64,000 nt of DNA from Arthrobacter_H rhombi (GCF_039526245.1 NZ_BAAAIV010000006.1:62001-126000); one strand, 5' to 3'; shown: positions 33,472-45,856, counted from the first letter of the stretch. Notes: a model not told the origin generated them from the letters alone. Translations and numbers: made by a program.

Positions 33472-34032
33472 GTGGCTACGACCAACGACATCAAGAACGG
33501 CACGGTCCTGAAGATCGACGGCCAGCTGTGGACCATCACCGAGTTCCAGCACGTCAAGCCCGGCAAGGGCGGCGCGTTCGTGCGCACCAAGATGCGCAAC
33601 GTGCTCTCCGGCAAGACCGTGGACAAGACCTTCAACGCCGGCCTCAAGATCGAGACCGCCACCGTGGACCGCCGCGACTACCAGTACCTGTACCAGGACG
33701 GCGTGGACTACGTGTTCATGAACACCTCCGACTACGACCAGCTCACGGTCGAGGGCAAGGTCGTCGGCGACGCGTCGAACTTCCTGCTCGAATCCGAGAT
33801 GGTCACCATCGCCATGCACGAAGGCGCGGTCCTCTACGTCGAGCTGCCGCCGTCGGTGACCCTGGAGATCACCTACACCGAGCCCGGCCTGCAGGGCGAC
33901 CGCTCGTCCGCCGGCACCAAGCCGGCCACCGTGGAGACCGGATTCGAGATCCAGGTCCCGCTGTTCCTGGAACAGGGCACCAAGGTCAAGGTCGACACCC
34001 GCACCGGCGATTACCTGGGGCGTGTCAACTAG
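33472..34032 (+). CDS. efp: Translation elongation factor P
   Basis: The 186-aa three-domain beta-barrel protein relieves ribosome stalling at polyproline. The tip loop is VKPGKGGAFVRTKMRN, with Lys at the position that is modified in some bacteria. No epmA or epmB-like modification gene is near, and actinobacterial EF-P is often unmodified. The OB domains follow to the end RTGDYLGRVN. GTG start. The TAG stop shares a base with the nusB start. Pro-rich proteins in this window (MltG, DUF349) would be typical clients. Confidence 0.96.
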   Translation: MATTNDIKNGTVLKIDGQLWTITEFQHVKPGKGGAFVRTKMRNVLSGKTVDKTFNAGLKIETATVDRRDYQYLYQDGVDYVFMNTSDYDQLTVEGKVVGDASNFLLESEMVTIAMHEGAVLYVELPPSVTLEITYTEPGLQGDRSSAGTKPATVETGFEIQVPLFLEQGTKVKVDTRTGDYLGRVN

Positions 34033-34442
34033 TGAGTGCCCGCACCAAGGCCCGGCGACGGGCGCTCGACGTCCTGTTCGAGGCCGAACAGCGCGACGTC
34101 TCGCCCCTGGAGGCCATGAGGTTGCGCCGTGAGACCACCGACATCACCGTCAACGAATACACGTTGACGTTGATCGAGGGGGTCATGGCCCACGGCGAGC
34201 GGATCGACGAGATCCTGGGCACCTACGCCAAGGGCTGGACCCTGGACCGGATGCCGTCCGTGGACCGGACCATCCTGCGCCTGGGGACCTGGGAACTGCT
34301 GTACAACGACGATGTCCCCGACGCGGTCGCCGTGTCCGAGGCCGTCGCCACCGCCGAGATCTTCTCCACCGACGATTCGCCGGAGTTCATCAACGGCCTG
34401 CTCGGGCGCATCCAGCAGCTCAAGCCGACGCTGCTGGCCTGA
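34032..34442 (+). CDS. nusB: Transcription antitermination protein NusB
   Basis: This is a 136-aa all-helical RNA-binding protein. It starts SARTKARRRALDVLFEAEQR and has YTLTLIEGVMAH, RMPSVDRTILRLGTWELLY and PDAVAVSEAVATAEIF. With NusE (S10) it binds boxA in rRNA operons. Its GTG start shares one base with the efp stop, the usual efp-nusB pair. Confidence 0.94.
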   Translation: MSARTKARRRALDVLFEAEQRDVSPLEAMRLRRETTDITVNEYTLTLIEGVMAHGERIDEILGTYAKGWTLDRMPSVDRTILRLGTWELLYNDDVPDAVAVSEAVATAEIFSTDDSPEFINGLLGRIQQLKPTLLA

Positions 34443-34484
34443 GGCCACCGGCGGGTCCGCCCCGCAAAGCACCGAGTACGACGA

Positions 34485-34514
34485 CGGATGCCACCCTGGA
34501 CAGGGCGGCATCCG
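34485..34514 (+). terminator. Terminator hairpin between convergent nusB and PrsW-type gene
   Basis: Arms CGGATGCC (34485-34492) and GGCATCCG (34507-34514) enclose an inner CCCT/AGGG stem. Being symmetric and lying between convergent genes, it may stop both. Confidence 0.7.
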
Positions 34515-34567
34515 TTCGTGCGTGGGGGGCACCTGCCGGGCCACCACACCCGCCGGCCACGGACCTC

Positions 34568-35797
34568 TCAGGCCACGCCCGGGGCCTGGGGGCTGCCGGT
34601 CAGGTCGGTGCGGTACTTCAGCAGCAGTGCCAGGAGCCGGGCCTCATCACGCAGCGCCGCCTCGCGGCGGCTGCCGGAGATGATCTGGTTGCGCGTGGCA
34701 GCCAGCCGCATCGCGGTCCGGGTGAAGCCCTTCATGGCCGCCCGCCGGCCGGTGGCCGCCGCCCAACCGGCCGCCTGCTTGCGCCCGGTGCGGGTGGAGA
34801 ACATGGCGATCTCCTCCCGGCTGAACCAGCCGACGTCGGCGTAGTCGCCGAGCCTGCGGTTGATCAGCCGGCGTTCTCCGCGGCGCAGCAGCAGCACGGC
34901 GATGACCGCACTGATGAACAACGGGACCTGCAGCAGCAGGTAGAACGTCCAGAAGTCCTGGAAGATCAGGCCCATCCCGCCGTTCCACAGGAAGTGCCCG
35001 ATCATGGCCGGGACCAACCCCAGCAGGAAATACACCGGCCAGAGCCGCCGCGCACCGCGCTGGGCTGCCAGCCCGAGGGCGAAACCGGTCCACGCGGTGA
35101 ACATCACGTGGGCAAATGGGGAGAACAACCCGCGCAACACGAACACCTGGATCATGGCGGTGCCGGCTTGGGAATAGGCATCGGAAAAGTAGAGGATGTT
35201 CTCGGTGAAGGCGAACCCCGCGGCGATCGTGCCGCCGTAGACGATGCCATCCACAGGGCCGTCGAAATGTGAACGTGCCACCGCGAAGATCAGCAGCACC
35301 CCGATGCCCTTCATCGTCTCCTCGACGATGGGCGCCTGGACGACGGCGCTGAACAAGTCGGGCCCGGTGGCCGCAGCCAGCGCGGCAAACGCCTTGCCGA
35401 AGGCCTCACCGAAGATCAGGCTGCCGGCGATGGAAGCGCCAGCACCCCAGGCGAAGGCGCAGACCAGCGCGAGCCGGGGTTCGGGATCCCAACGGTCCAC
35501 CCAGCGCAGCGCCAGCAGGCAGATGGCCAGCGGGAACAGCGCCAACAGGCCCACCACGAACAGTGTTTCGGCGCCCAACACGGTGCCGAGCCAGATGGCC
35601 ACTCCGAGGAGCACCAGGGCACTGAGCGCCGCCACCACGACCAGCCACGGGCTGTAACGGCGCGGTGGCCGCGCCTTGGCCAGGCGGGCAGCCAGGGAAA
35701 CGTCCGGTGCCGGCTCGTCGCGGGGCCAGGCAGGGGTGAGCGGAGCGGAAGGATCCGCACTGCGCCGCTGCGGATCCCCGGGTGGGTATGCGCTCAT
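34568..35797 (-). CDS. PrsW-family intramembrane metalloprotease
   Basis: The 409-aa product has about eight to nine transmembrane helices after a Pro-rich N-terminal tail. Putative active-site motifs of the PrsW/CPBP-related family are present: a Glu pair in APIVEETMKG, GFAFTENILY, FAHVMFTAW and IGHFLWNG, supplying Glu and His side chains for metal. In Bacillus, PrsW cuts an anti-sigma factor. No sigma or anti-sigma gene lies here, so the substrate is unknown. The ATG at 35797 is preferred over upstream starts because it has TATGCT 6 nt before it. The C-terminal 90 residues are basic and cytoplasmic. Confidence 0.85.
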   Translation of the reverse strand: MSAYPPGDPQRRSADPSAPLTPAWPRDEPAPDVSLAARLAKARPPRRYSPWLVVVAALSALVLLGVAIWLGTVLGAETLFVVGLLALFPLAICLLALRWVDRWDPEPRLALVCAFAWGAGASIAGSLIFGEAFGKAFAALAAATGPDLFSAVVQAPIVEETMKGIGVLLIFAVARSHFDGPVDGIVYGGTIAAGFAFTENILYFSDAYSQAGTAMIQVFVLRGLFSPFAHVMFTAWTGFALGLAAQRGARRLWPVYFLLGLVPAMIGHFLWNGGMGLIFQDFWTFYLLLQVPLFISAVIAVLLLRRGERRLINRRLGDYADVGWFSREEIAMFSTRTGRKQAAGWAAATGRRAAMKGFTRTAMRLAATRNQIISGSRREAALRDEARLLALLLKYRTDLTGSPQAPGVA

Positions 35798-35803
35798 GGA
35801 ATC

Positions 35804-35809
35804 AGCATA
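35804..35809 (-). promoter_or_regulatory. -10-like TATGCT, leaderless spacing to the PrsW-type gene
   Basis: On the minus strand TATGCT ends 6 nt before the ATG at 35797. No ribosome-binding site is visible. Confidence 0.45.
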
Positions 35810-35927
35810 GCCAGCGTCGGTGCCTTGCGGCGCCCGCCGATCGTGGTGGCACACGTCACCGTGCTTCCGTCACAGTGGAGTCGCAATGGGTGGGCCGAGG
35901 GACGCGACTGAGGCGCCGTCGTCGTCC

Positions 35928-35936
35928 TGTGATAAT
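35928..35936 (+). promoter_or_regulatory. Extended -10 promoter of the pyr operon
   Basis: TGTGATAAT gives GATAAT (35931-35936) with TG one base upstream, an extended -10. No -35 match is seen. The start would lie near 35943, giving a leader of about 50 nt. Confidence 0.5.
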
Positions 35937-35965
35937 TTTGAGCGGGCAGTCACCCTTTAAGTTCC

Positions 35966-35987
35966 GTCCAGTGAGGCGGGGAAGGAG
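35966..35987 (+). promoter_or_regulatory. PyrR-binding motif at the pyrR ribosome-binding site
   Basis: GTCCAGTGAGGCG closely matches the conserved loop bound by PyrR in Bacillus pyr leaders (UCCAGnGAGGC). It is followed at once by the Shine-Dalgarno GGAAGGAGG, with the ATG at 35996. There is no terminator in this leader, so PyrR bound to UMP more likely blocks translation, as proposed for mycobacteria. Confidence 0.6.
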
Positions 35988-35995
35988 GCGGCATC

Positions 35996-36601
35996 ATGGA
36001 AACACCAGGCGCCACCCAGGAACCCGGGCCCACCGGTTCCACCAGTATTCGCACTGTACTTTCAGAAGCCGACATCTCGCGCGTGCTCACCCGCATCGCG
36101 CACGAAATCATCGAAGCCAACAAGGGCACCCGGGACCTGGTCCTGCTGGGCATCCCCTCCCGCGGCTTCCCCCTGGCGCAGCGGCTCGCGGAGCGCATCG
36201 CCCGCGCCGAGCCCGGCACCGATCCGGCGGCCATCACCGGTCAACTCGACATCACCATGTACCGGGATGACCTGCGCCATTCGACCACCCGCACGCCGTC
36301 GCCGACACGGCTTCCTGCAGGGGGCATCGACGGCAAGGTCGTGGTGCTGGTCGACGACGTGCTCTACTCGGGGCGGACCATCCGCGCGGCGCTGGACGCG
36401 CTCTCGGATCTGGGCCGGCCCCGGATCGTGCGGTTGGCCGTGCTGGTGGACCGCGGACACCGCGAACTGCCGATCCGCGCCGACCACGTGGGCAAGAACC
36501 TGCCCACCGCCGCCTCGGAAAAGGTCAGGGTCCGCCTGGGCGAAATCGACAGCGCCGAGGGCGTGCCGGTCAACGACGTCGTGATCGTGGGGCAGCCATG
36601 A
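35996..36601 (+). CDS. pyrR: PyrR, RNA-binding regulator of the pyr operon and uracil phosphoribosyltransferase
   Basis: The 201-aa product has a phosphoribosyltransferase fold with the PRPP loop VVVLVDDVLYSGRTIRAAL, the TMYRDDLRH segment and VDRGHRELPIRADHVGKN, all typical of PyrR. When UMP is plentiful it binds pyr leader RNA. A matching RNA motif lies directly before its own start. It leads an operon with pyrB (ATGA overlap), pyrC, a membrane protein, carA, carB and pyrF. An N-terminal extension of about 18 residues is Pro/Thr-rich. Confidence 0.94.
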   Translation: METPGATQEPGPTGSTSIRTVLSEADISRVLTRIAHEIIEANKGTRDLVLLGIPSRGFPLAQRLAERIARAEPGTDPAAITGQLDITMYRDDLRHSTTRTPSPTRLPAGGIDGKVVVLVDDVLYSGRTIRAALDALSDLGRPRIVRLAVLVDRGHRELPIRADHVGKNLPTAASEKVRVRLGEIDSAEGVPVNDVVIVGQP

Positions 36602-37578
36602 GGCATCTGCTCTCCACCGCCGATCTGGCCCGCGACGACGCGATCCGCATCCTGGACATCGCCGAGGACATGGCAGCGGTGGGCACCCGCGAGGTCAAGA
36701 AGCTCCCGGCGCTGCGTGGCCGCACTGTCGTGAACCTCTTCTTCGAGGACTCCACCCGCACCCGGATCTCCTTCGAGGCGGCAGCCAAACGTCTCTCCGC
36801 CGACGTCATCAACTTCTCAGCCAAGGGTTCCTCGGTCTCCAAGGGCGAGTCGCTGAAGGACACCGCGCAGACGCTCAAGGCCATCGGCGCCGACGGGGTG
36901 GTCATCCGCCACGGATCCTCCGGGGCCCCCGCCCGGTTGGCGGCCGCAGGTTGGATCGACGCCCCGGTGGTCAACGCCGGGGACGGCACGCACGAACACC
37001 CCACCCAGGCGCTGCTGGACGCGTTCACGCTGCGCAACCACTGGGCCGCGGTCCGCGGCGTGGAGTCCACCGGCTCGGACCTGTCCGGGCTGCGGGTGGC
37101 GATCGTGGGGGACATCCTGCACTCCCGGGTCGCCCGGTCCAACCTATGGCTGCTGCGCACCCTGGGCGCCGAGGTGACGATGGTCGCCCCGCCGACCCTG
37201 CTGCCCATCGGCGCCGGGTCCTGGCCCTGCACGATCAGCTACGACCTGGATTCCACCTTGGCCGGCGGCATCGACGCGGTCATGATGCTCCGTGTCCAGG
37301 GGGAGCGCCAGCATGCCTCGTTCTTCCCCAGTGCCCGCGAGTACTCCCGCAGGTGGGGCTTCGACGATGCCCGGCTGGCAGCACTGGAAACCCAGCCCGG
37401 ACGCGAGACGGTGATCCTGCACCCCGGCCCGATGAACCGCGGCCTGGAGATCTCCTCCGCCGCCGCGGATTCGCCGCGCTCCACCGTCCTGGAGCAGGTC
37501 TCCAACGGTGTCGCCGTGCGCATGGCCGTCCTGTACCTCCTGCTTTCCGCGGACCCGCAGCGTCCCGGCGCCCTCTGA
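36598..37578 (+). CDS. pyrB: Aspartate carbamoyltransferase, catalytic chain
   Basis: The 326-aa enzyme joins carbamoyl phosphate and aspartate. The carbamoyl-phosphate loop is FEDSTRTRISFE. The Lys-containing loop is SSVSKGESLKDT. HPTQALLD and HPGPMNRG complete the site. No pyrI regulatory chain is present, as is usual in Gram-positive bacteria. The start overlaps the pyrR stop by 4 bases. Confidence 0.95.
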   Translation: MRHLLSTADLARDDAIRILDIAEDMAAVGTREVKKLPALRGRTVVNLFFEDSTRTRISFEAAAKRLSADVINFSAKGSSVSKGESLKDTAQTLKAIGADGVVIRHGSSGAPARLAAAGWIDAPVVNAGDGTHEHPTQALLDAFTLRNHWAAVRGVESTGSDLSGLRVAIVGDILHSRVARSNLWLLRTLGAEVTMVAPPTLLPIGAGSWPCTISYDLDSTLAGGIDAVMMLRVQGERQHASFFPSAREYSRRWGFDDARLAALETQPGRETVILHPGPMNRGLEISSAAADSPRSTVLEQVSNGVAVRMAVLYLLLSADPQRPGAL

Positions 37579-37592
37579 GAATCGAGAACCAC

Positions 37593-38927
37593 ATGAGCAC
37601 CACCACCTACCTGATCCGCGGCGCCGCCCTCGCCGGCGGTCCCGCCACCGACCTGCTGCTCGACGGCGGGACCGTCGTGGCCACCGGAGCGGAAGCCTCC
37701 ACCCACAACGCCGCCACGTCAGCCGAGGTCATCGATGCCGCCGGGCTCATCGCCCTGCCCGGCATGGTCGACCTGCACACGCACCTGCGCGAACCCGGCC
37801 GGGAGGACGCCGAAACCGTTGAAACCGGAACCCGGGCAGCGGCCCGCGGCGGCTTCACCGCGGTGCACGCCATGGCCAACTCCACACCGGTCGCCGACAC
37901 GGCGGGCGTCGTGGAACAGGTGCACAACCTGGGACAGCGCAGCGGCTGGGTCGACGTGCGCCCCGTCGGTGCGGTCACCGTCGGCCTGGCCGGCACCCAG
38001 CTCTCCGAACTCGGGGCCATGGCGGATTCGCGGGCCCGCGTGCGCGTCTTCTCCGACGACGGCATGTGCGTCTGGGATCCGGTGATGATGCGCCGTGCCC
38101 TGGAGTACGTGAAGGCGTTCGACGGGGTCATTGCCCAGCACGCCCAGGAACCCCGGCTGACCGAGGGCGCCCAGATGAACGAGGGCGAGGTCTCTGCGGT
38201 GTTGGGGCTGGCCGGTTGGCCTGCGGTCGCCGAGGAATCGATCATCGCCCGTGATGTCCTGCTGGCCCAGCACGTCGGGTCCCGCCTGCACGTCTGCCAC
38301 GTCTCCACCGCCGGTTCGGTGGAGATCATCCGCTGGGCCAAGTCCCTGGGCATCAACGTCACCGCCGAGGTCACCCCGCACCACCTGCTGCTCACCGATG
38401 AACTGGTGCGCAGCTACGACCCGGTCTACAAGGTCAACCCGCCATTGCGCCGCGAAGCCGATGTGCTGGCGCTGCGGGCCGGGCTGGCGGACGGCACCAT
38501 CGACGTCATCGGCACCGACCATGCACCCCACCCCTCCGAGGCCAAGGACTGCGAATGGGCGCAGGCGGCGATGGGCATGACCGGGCTGGAAACCGCGCTC
38601 TCCGTCGTCCAGCACACCATGGTCGAGACGGGCCTGATCGGTTGGGAAGACGTCGCGCGGATCACCTCCACGACGCCTGCGGCCATCGGCCGGCTCCAGG
38701 ACCAGGGACGCCCGCTGGCTGCCGGGGAACCGGCCAACCTCATCCTGGTGGACCCGGCAGCCCGCTGGACCGTCAAGCCGGAGGAGATGGCCACCAAGGG
38801 GCGGAACTCGCCCTTCGCCGGGATGGAGCTCCCGGGTAGCGTGCGCGCCACCTTCTTCCACGGCCACCCCACGGTCCTGGACGGCGCACTGAACACCCCC
38901 CGCGCCTACACGGGAGCCGCCTCGTGA
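37593..38927 (+). CDS. pyrC: Dihydroorotase
   Basis: The 444-aa class I amidohydrolase cyclises carbamoyl-aspartate. Metal ligands are seen in MVDLHTHLREPG, an Asp in FSDDGMCVWDP, His in HVCHVSTAG, and GTDHAPHPS. The ATG at 37593 lies 14 bases after the pyrB stop; a long upstream open frame is antisense-like overlap with pyrB and is ignored. The stop overlaps the next start (GTGA). Confidence 0.94.
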   Translation: MSTTTYLIRGAALAGGPATDLLLDGGTVVATGAEASTHNAATSAEVIDAAGLIALPGMVDLHTHLREPGREDAETVETGTRAAARGGFTAVHAMANSTPVADTAGVVEQVHNLGQRSGWVDVRPVGAVTVGLAGTQLSELGAMADSRARVRVFSDDGMCVWDPVMMRRALEYVKAFDGVIAQHAQEPRLTEGAQMNEGEVSAVLGLAGWPAVAEESIIARDVLLAQHVGSRLHVCHVSTAGSVEIIRWAKSLGINVTAEVTPHHLLLTDELVRSYDPVYKVNPPLRREADVLALRAGLADGTIDVIGTDHAPHPSEAKDCEWAQAAMGMTGLETALSVVQHTMVETGLIGWEDVARITSTTPAAIGRLQDQGRPLAAGEPANLILVDPAARWTVKPEEMATKGRNSPFAGMELPGSVRATFFHGHPTVLDGALNTPRAYTGAAS

Positions 38928-39469
38928 ACGAATACGTCCCCTACATCATCGGGATCATCGCCGTGGCCGCAGTGGCCATCGCGTTGATGCGCGTCGGCTG
39001 GCGGCACCGCCAGGGACGCCAGTCCGACGTCGTGGCCCCCGCCGCCATCCCCGGAGAACTCACCGCCCCCCTCGCCGAGGCCGGCGGACAATACGTCTCG
39101 ACCACCACTGCGGGGGACTGGCTGGACCGGATCAGCGTCCACGGGCTGGGCATGAAATCCAATGCCACGCTCACCGTCCACGCCGAGGGCGTGCTGTTCA
39201 CCCGCAGCGGCGCACCCGATGTCTTCCTCCCGGTCGCCGACCTCGAATCGTGCCGCCGCGAGGCCGGCATGGCCGGCAAGTTCGTCGAGGCCGGCGGGCT
39301 GCTGGTGGTGGGTTGGCGGCTGGGTGAACACCACCTCGACACCGGATTCCGCCCCCGACGAGCCCAGGACATGGCCACCCTCGTGGCCGCCACCGAAGCA
39401 TTGATCCCCGGAGCCGGCGCCACCGGACCGGCCCACGACCACACAGCACCGAAGAAGGACAACGAATGA
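38924..39469 (+). CDS. Conserved membrane-anchored protein of the pyr operon
   Basis: The product is 181 aa. One N-terminal transmembrane helix (IIGIIAVAAVAIALMRVGW) is followed by a soluble beta-rich domain (TTTAGDWLDRISVHGLGMKS, AEGVLFTRSG, VFLPVADLESCRREAGMAGK) that may be PH-like. It is coupled at both ends: GTGA with pyrC and ATGA with carA. A protein of this kind sits between pyrC and carA in many actinobacteria, but I know of no proven role. Confidence 0.8.
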   Translation: MNEYVPYIIGIIAVAAVAIALMRVGWRHRQGRQSDVVAPAAIPGELTAPLAEAGGQYVSTTTAGDWLDRISVHGLGMKSNATLTVHAEGVLFTRSGAPDVFLPVADLESCRREAGMAGKFVEAGGLLVVGWRLGEHHLDTGFRPRRAQDMATLVAATEALIPGAGATGPAHDHTAPKKDNE

Positions 39470-40652
39470 GCGCGATGACGACCACCGAACCCGCAGTCCT
39501 GGTCCTGGAGGACGGGCGCATGTTCCGCGGCCGCGCCTACGGCGCCGGCGGCACCGCCCTGGGCGAAGCAGTGTTCGCGACCGGCATGACCGGATACCAG
39601 GAGACCATCACCGACCCGTCCTACGCCCGCCAGCTGGTGGTGCAGACCGCACCGCACATCGGCAACACCGGGGTGAACGCGGCGGACAACGAATCCCGTC
39701 GCATCTGGGTCGCCGGCTACATCGTCCGCGACGCGGCCCGCCGACCGTCGAACTGGCGTTCCGAGGGCACCCTGGACGACGAGCTGGCCCGCCAGGGCGT
39801 CGTGGGCATCCAGGGCGTGGACACCCGCGCCATCACCCGCCACCTGCGCGAGCGGGGGGCCATGAAGGCCGGCATCTTCTCCGGCGACGCAGCCCGCGCC
39901 ACGGCCGCACAACTGCTCGAGCAGGTCACCGGCCAGGCCCCCATGGCCGGTGCCCGGCTCGCCGAAGAGGTCAGCGTCGACGCCGCCTACACCGTCGAGC
40001 CCGCCGACCACGGGTGGACCGGGGAACCGCGTTTCAGCATCGCCGCGATCGACCTGGGCATCAAGGGCATGACCCCGGTGCGCTTCGCCGAACGCGGCGT
40101 CCGGGTCCACGTGCTGCCCGCCACCTCGACGTTCGAGCAGATCGCAGCGGTCGGCGCCGACGGCGTCTTCCTCTCCAACGGCCCCGGCGACCCGGCCACC
40201 GCCGACGAGCAGGTGGCCACGCTGCGCCAGGTGCTCGAGGCCCGGATCCCGTTCTTCGGCATCTGCTTCGGCAACCAGATCCTCGGCCGCGCGCTGGGGT
40301 TCGGCACCTACAAGCTGCCCTACGGCCACCGCGGGATCAACCAGCCGGTCATGGACCTGGGCACGGGCAAGGTGGAGATCACCAGCCAGAACCACGGTTT
40401 TGCCGTGGACGCACCGCGCGACGGTGCCCACGAGGCCCCCGAATCCCGGTTCGGCCGGGTGGAGGTCTCCCACATCTCGCTGAACGACAACGTCGTGGAG
40501 GGCCTGCGCTGCCTGGACCTGCCGGCCTTCTCCGTGCAGTACCACCCGGAGGCCGCGGCCGGACCCCACGATTCCGCGTACCTCTTTGACCGCTTCATCG
40601 ACCTGATGGCCGCCCAGGGCGCCACCACCACGACCTCCCAGGAAGGGAACTA

Positions 40653-40653
<1 letters not shown>
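39466..40653 (+). CDS. carA: Carbamoyl-phosphate synthase small (glutaminase) subunit
   Basis: The 395-aa product has an N-terminal CPSase domain (FATGMTGYQETITDPSY) and a class I glutamine amidotransferase domain. The latter carries LSNGPGDP, the nucleophile Cys in FGICFGNQILGRALG, NHGF, and the His-Glu pair in SVQYHPEA. It feeds ammonia to CarB for both pyrimidine and arginine synthesis. The stop and the carB start share a base (TAATG). Confidence 0.96.
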
Positions 40654-43952
<3,299 letters not shown>

Positions 43953-43955
43953 GGC

Positions 43956-44810
43956 ATGGGCACAGGGCACGACGCCGGTACCCGGGACCCGTTCGGGACC
44001 CGGCTGGGGCGCGCGATGGAAGCGCACGGCCCGCTGTGCGTGGGCATCGACCCCCATCCGGGCCTGCTGGCCGACTGGGAGCTGCCCGATGACGCCAGCG
44101 GGGTGGAACGCTTCGCCCTGCGCGTCGTGGAGGCACTGGCCGGACAGGTGGCCCTGGTCAAGCCGCAGGTCGCCTTGTTCGAACGCCACGGCTCCGCGGG
44201 CATCGCTGCACTGGAGCGTACGTTGGCTGCCTGCGCCGACGCCGGTCTGCTCTCGCTGGCCGACGCGAAGCGCGGGGACATCGGCTCCACCATGGCCGCC
44301 TATGCGGACGCCTGGCTCGCCGACGGTTCGCCGTTGGCCGCCGACGCCGTGACCCTGAGCCCCTACCTGGGCTTCGGGTCGCTGCGCCCGGCACTGGACG
44401 CCGCAGCGGCCACCGGACGCGGGGTGTTCGTCCTGGGGCTGACCTCCAATCCGGAGGGAGCCAGCGTCCAACACGTCGGGGGAGCCGCCTCGGTGGCCCG
44501 GTCCATCGTCGAGGCCACCGCTGCCGAGAACGACGGCGCCACCCCCTTCGGGTCCACCGGCCTGGTCATCGGCGCCACCGTCGGACCTGCACTTCGGGAG
44601 CTGGGCATCGACCTGGCCGCCAGCCACGCACCGATCCTCGCCCCGGGGCTCGGCGCCCAGGGGGCCACGGGGGCAGACCTGCGGGCCGTTTTCGGGGCCG
44701 TCTGGGACCAGCTGGTCCCCACCTCCAGCCGCGATATCCTCCGCCACGGACCCACGCAGCGGGCACTGCAGGACGCCACCTCACGGGTGCAGGAGGACCT
44801 GCGTTCCTGA
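43956..44810 (+). CDS. pyrF: Orotidine 5'-phosphate decarboxylase, type 2
   Basis: The 284-aa enzyme makes UMP. It has PLCVGIDPHPGLLADW, the catalytic Lys/Asp array in LADAKRGDIGSTM and LSPYLGFGSL, and VFVLGLTSNPEG. It is the longer type 2 form usual in actinobacteria. It starts 3 bases after the carB stop. pyrD and pyrE, needed to complete the pathway, are not in the window. Confidence 0.94.
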   Translation: MGTGHDAGTRDPFGTRLGRAMEAHGPLCVGIDPHPGLLADWELPDDASGVERFALRVVEALAGQVALVKPQVALFERHGSAGIAALERTLAACADAGLLSLADAKRGDIGSTMAAYADAWLADGSPLAADAVTLSPYLGFGSLRPALDAAAATGRGVFVLGLTSNPEGASVQHVGGAASVARSIVEATAAENDGATPFGSTGLVIGATVGPALRELGIDLAASHAPILAPGLGAQGATGADLRAVFGAVWDQLVPTSSRDILRHGPTQRALQDATSRVQEDLRS

Positions 44811-44817
44811 AGCCGAC

Positions 44818-44845
44818 GGGCGCCGGGCCATTGCGCCCGGTGCCC
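44818..44845 (+). terminator. Terminator hairpin of the pyr operon
   Basis: Eleven-base arms (44818-44828 and 44835-44845, one G-U pair) flank a 6-nt loop, 7 bases after the pyrF stop. No T-run. A possible mihF promoter (TTGCGC 44831-44836, TAGGTT 44854-44859, 17 bp apart) overlaps its 3' arm. Confidence 0.65.
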
Positions 44846-44930
44846 GGGTTCGCTAGGTTCGGATCACGTCGTCGAAGATGGCGTGTGGTGCCTAGTCACG
44901 ACCGATTCCTAGCCGGCAGGGGATTACGCT

Positions 44931-45266
44931 ATGGTTTTGAAGTCATTATCGGAGGAGGACCGCGCCAAGGCGCGGGCCAAGGCCCTGGTCTCGCGGACGC
45001 GGCGGGCCGAAGTGAAAAAGAACTTCGGCAGCGGCAACCTCGGGATCACCGACCTGCTCGAACTCGCCCGGACCGATGAGGCCGTGGGACGCTTACGTGT
45101 CGCGGACCTGCTCGAGTCGGTGCCCGGAGTCGGGACGGTCAGGGCCGCAGCACTGATGGATCGCATCGGCATCTCGGCGAATCGCCGGCTGCGTGGCCTG
45201 GGTCGCAAGCAGCAAGGTGCCCTGCTGGCCCACTTCGCCGACACGCCGCCGCACGCAAAAAAGTAA
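44931..45266 (+). CDS. mihF: Actinobacterial integration host factor MihF
   Basis: The 111-aa basic protein starts MVLKSLSEEDRAKARAKAL and has the helix-two-turn-helix DNA-binding segment LESVPGVGTVRAAALMDRI. It is unrelated to HU/IHF of proteobacteria. It bends DNA and shapes the nucleoid. The long N-terminal helix is Lys/Arg-rich. It lies immediately before gmk, the standard actinobacterial order. Confidence 0.94.
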   Translation: MVLKSLSEEDRAKARAKALVSRTRRAEVKKNFGSGNLGITDLLELARTDEAVGRLRVADLLESVPGVGTVRAAALMDRIGISANRRLRGLGRKQQGALLAHFADTPPHAKK

Positions 45267-45277
45267 CAAAGGACACC

Positions 45278-45856
45278 ATGCCGGCTTCCAGCCATCCGAC
45301 CGTCACCGTACTCGCGGGCCCCACAGCCGTGGGCAAGGGGACCATCTCGACCTACATCCGTGACCATTACCCGGAGGTCTGGCTGTCCGTCTCGGCGACC
45401 ACCCGTGACCCGCGACCCGGCGAGCAGGACGGTGTGCACTACTTCTTCGTCGGCCCCGAGGCCTTCCAGGAACTCGTGGACTCCGGGGACATGCTCGAAT
45501 GGGCCGTCGTCCACGGGCGCAACAGCTACGGCACCATCCGCACCAAGGTCCAGGAGGCGGTCGCCGCCGGGCGCAGCGTCCTGCTGGAGATCGACCTGCA
45601 GGGGGCACGCCAGGTCAAGAAGTCGATGCCGGAGGCGAAATTCGTCTTCCTGGCACCTCCGAGTTGGGACGAACTGGTCCGCCGACTCATCGGTCGCGGC
45701 ACCGAAACGGCAGACGAACAGCAAAGACGGCTCGATACCGCTAAACTGGAACTTGCTGCCGAACGGGAATTCGACGTCACCATCGTGAATGACGACATCC
45801 AGCGTGCAGCCGACGAGCTGGTTTCCCAGATGGGGCTGACACCGCACCAGCGGTAG
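45278..45856 (+). CDS. gmk: Guanylate kinase
   Basis: The 192-aa kinase turns GMP to GDP with ATP. The P-loop is AGPTAVGKGTIS, with Thr-Ala where Ser-Gly or Ser-Ala is usual. GMP-binding residues lie in SVSATTRDPRPGEQDGVHY and FLEWAVVHG-like MLEWAVVHGRNSYG. The lid is LIGRGTETADEQQRRL. AAAGGA precedes the ATG. Confidence 0.95.
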   Translation: MPASSHPTVTVLAGPTAVGKGTISTYIRDHYPEVWLSVSATTRDPRPGEQDGVHYFFVGPEAFQELVDSGDMLEWAVVHGRNSYGTIRTKVQEAVAAGRSVLLEIDLQGARQVKKSMPEAKFVFLAPPSWDELVRRLIGRGTETADEQQRRLDTAKLELAAEREFDVTIVNDDIQRAADELVSQMGLTPHQR

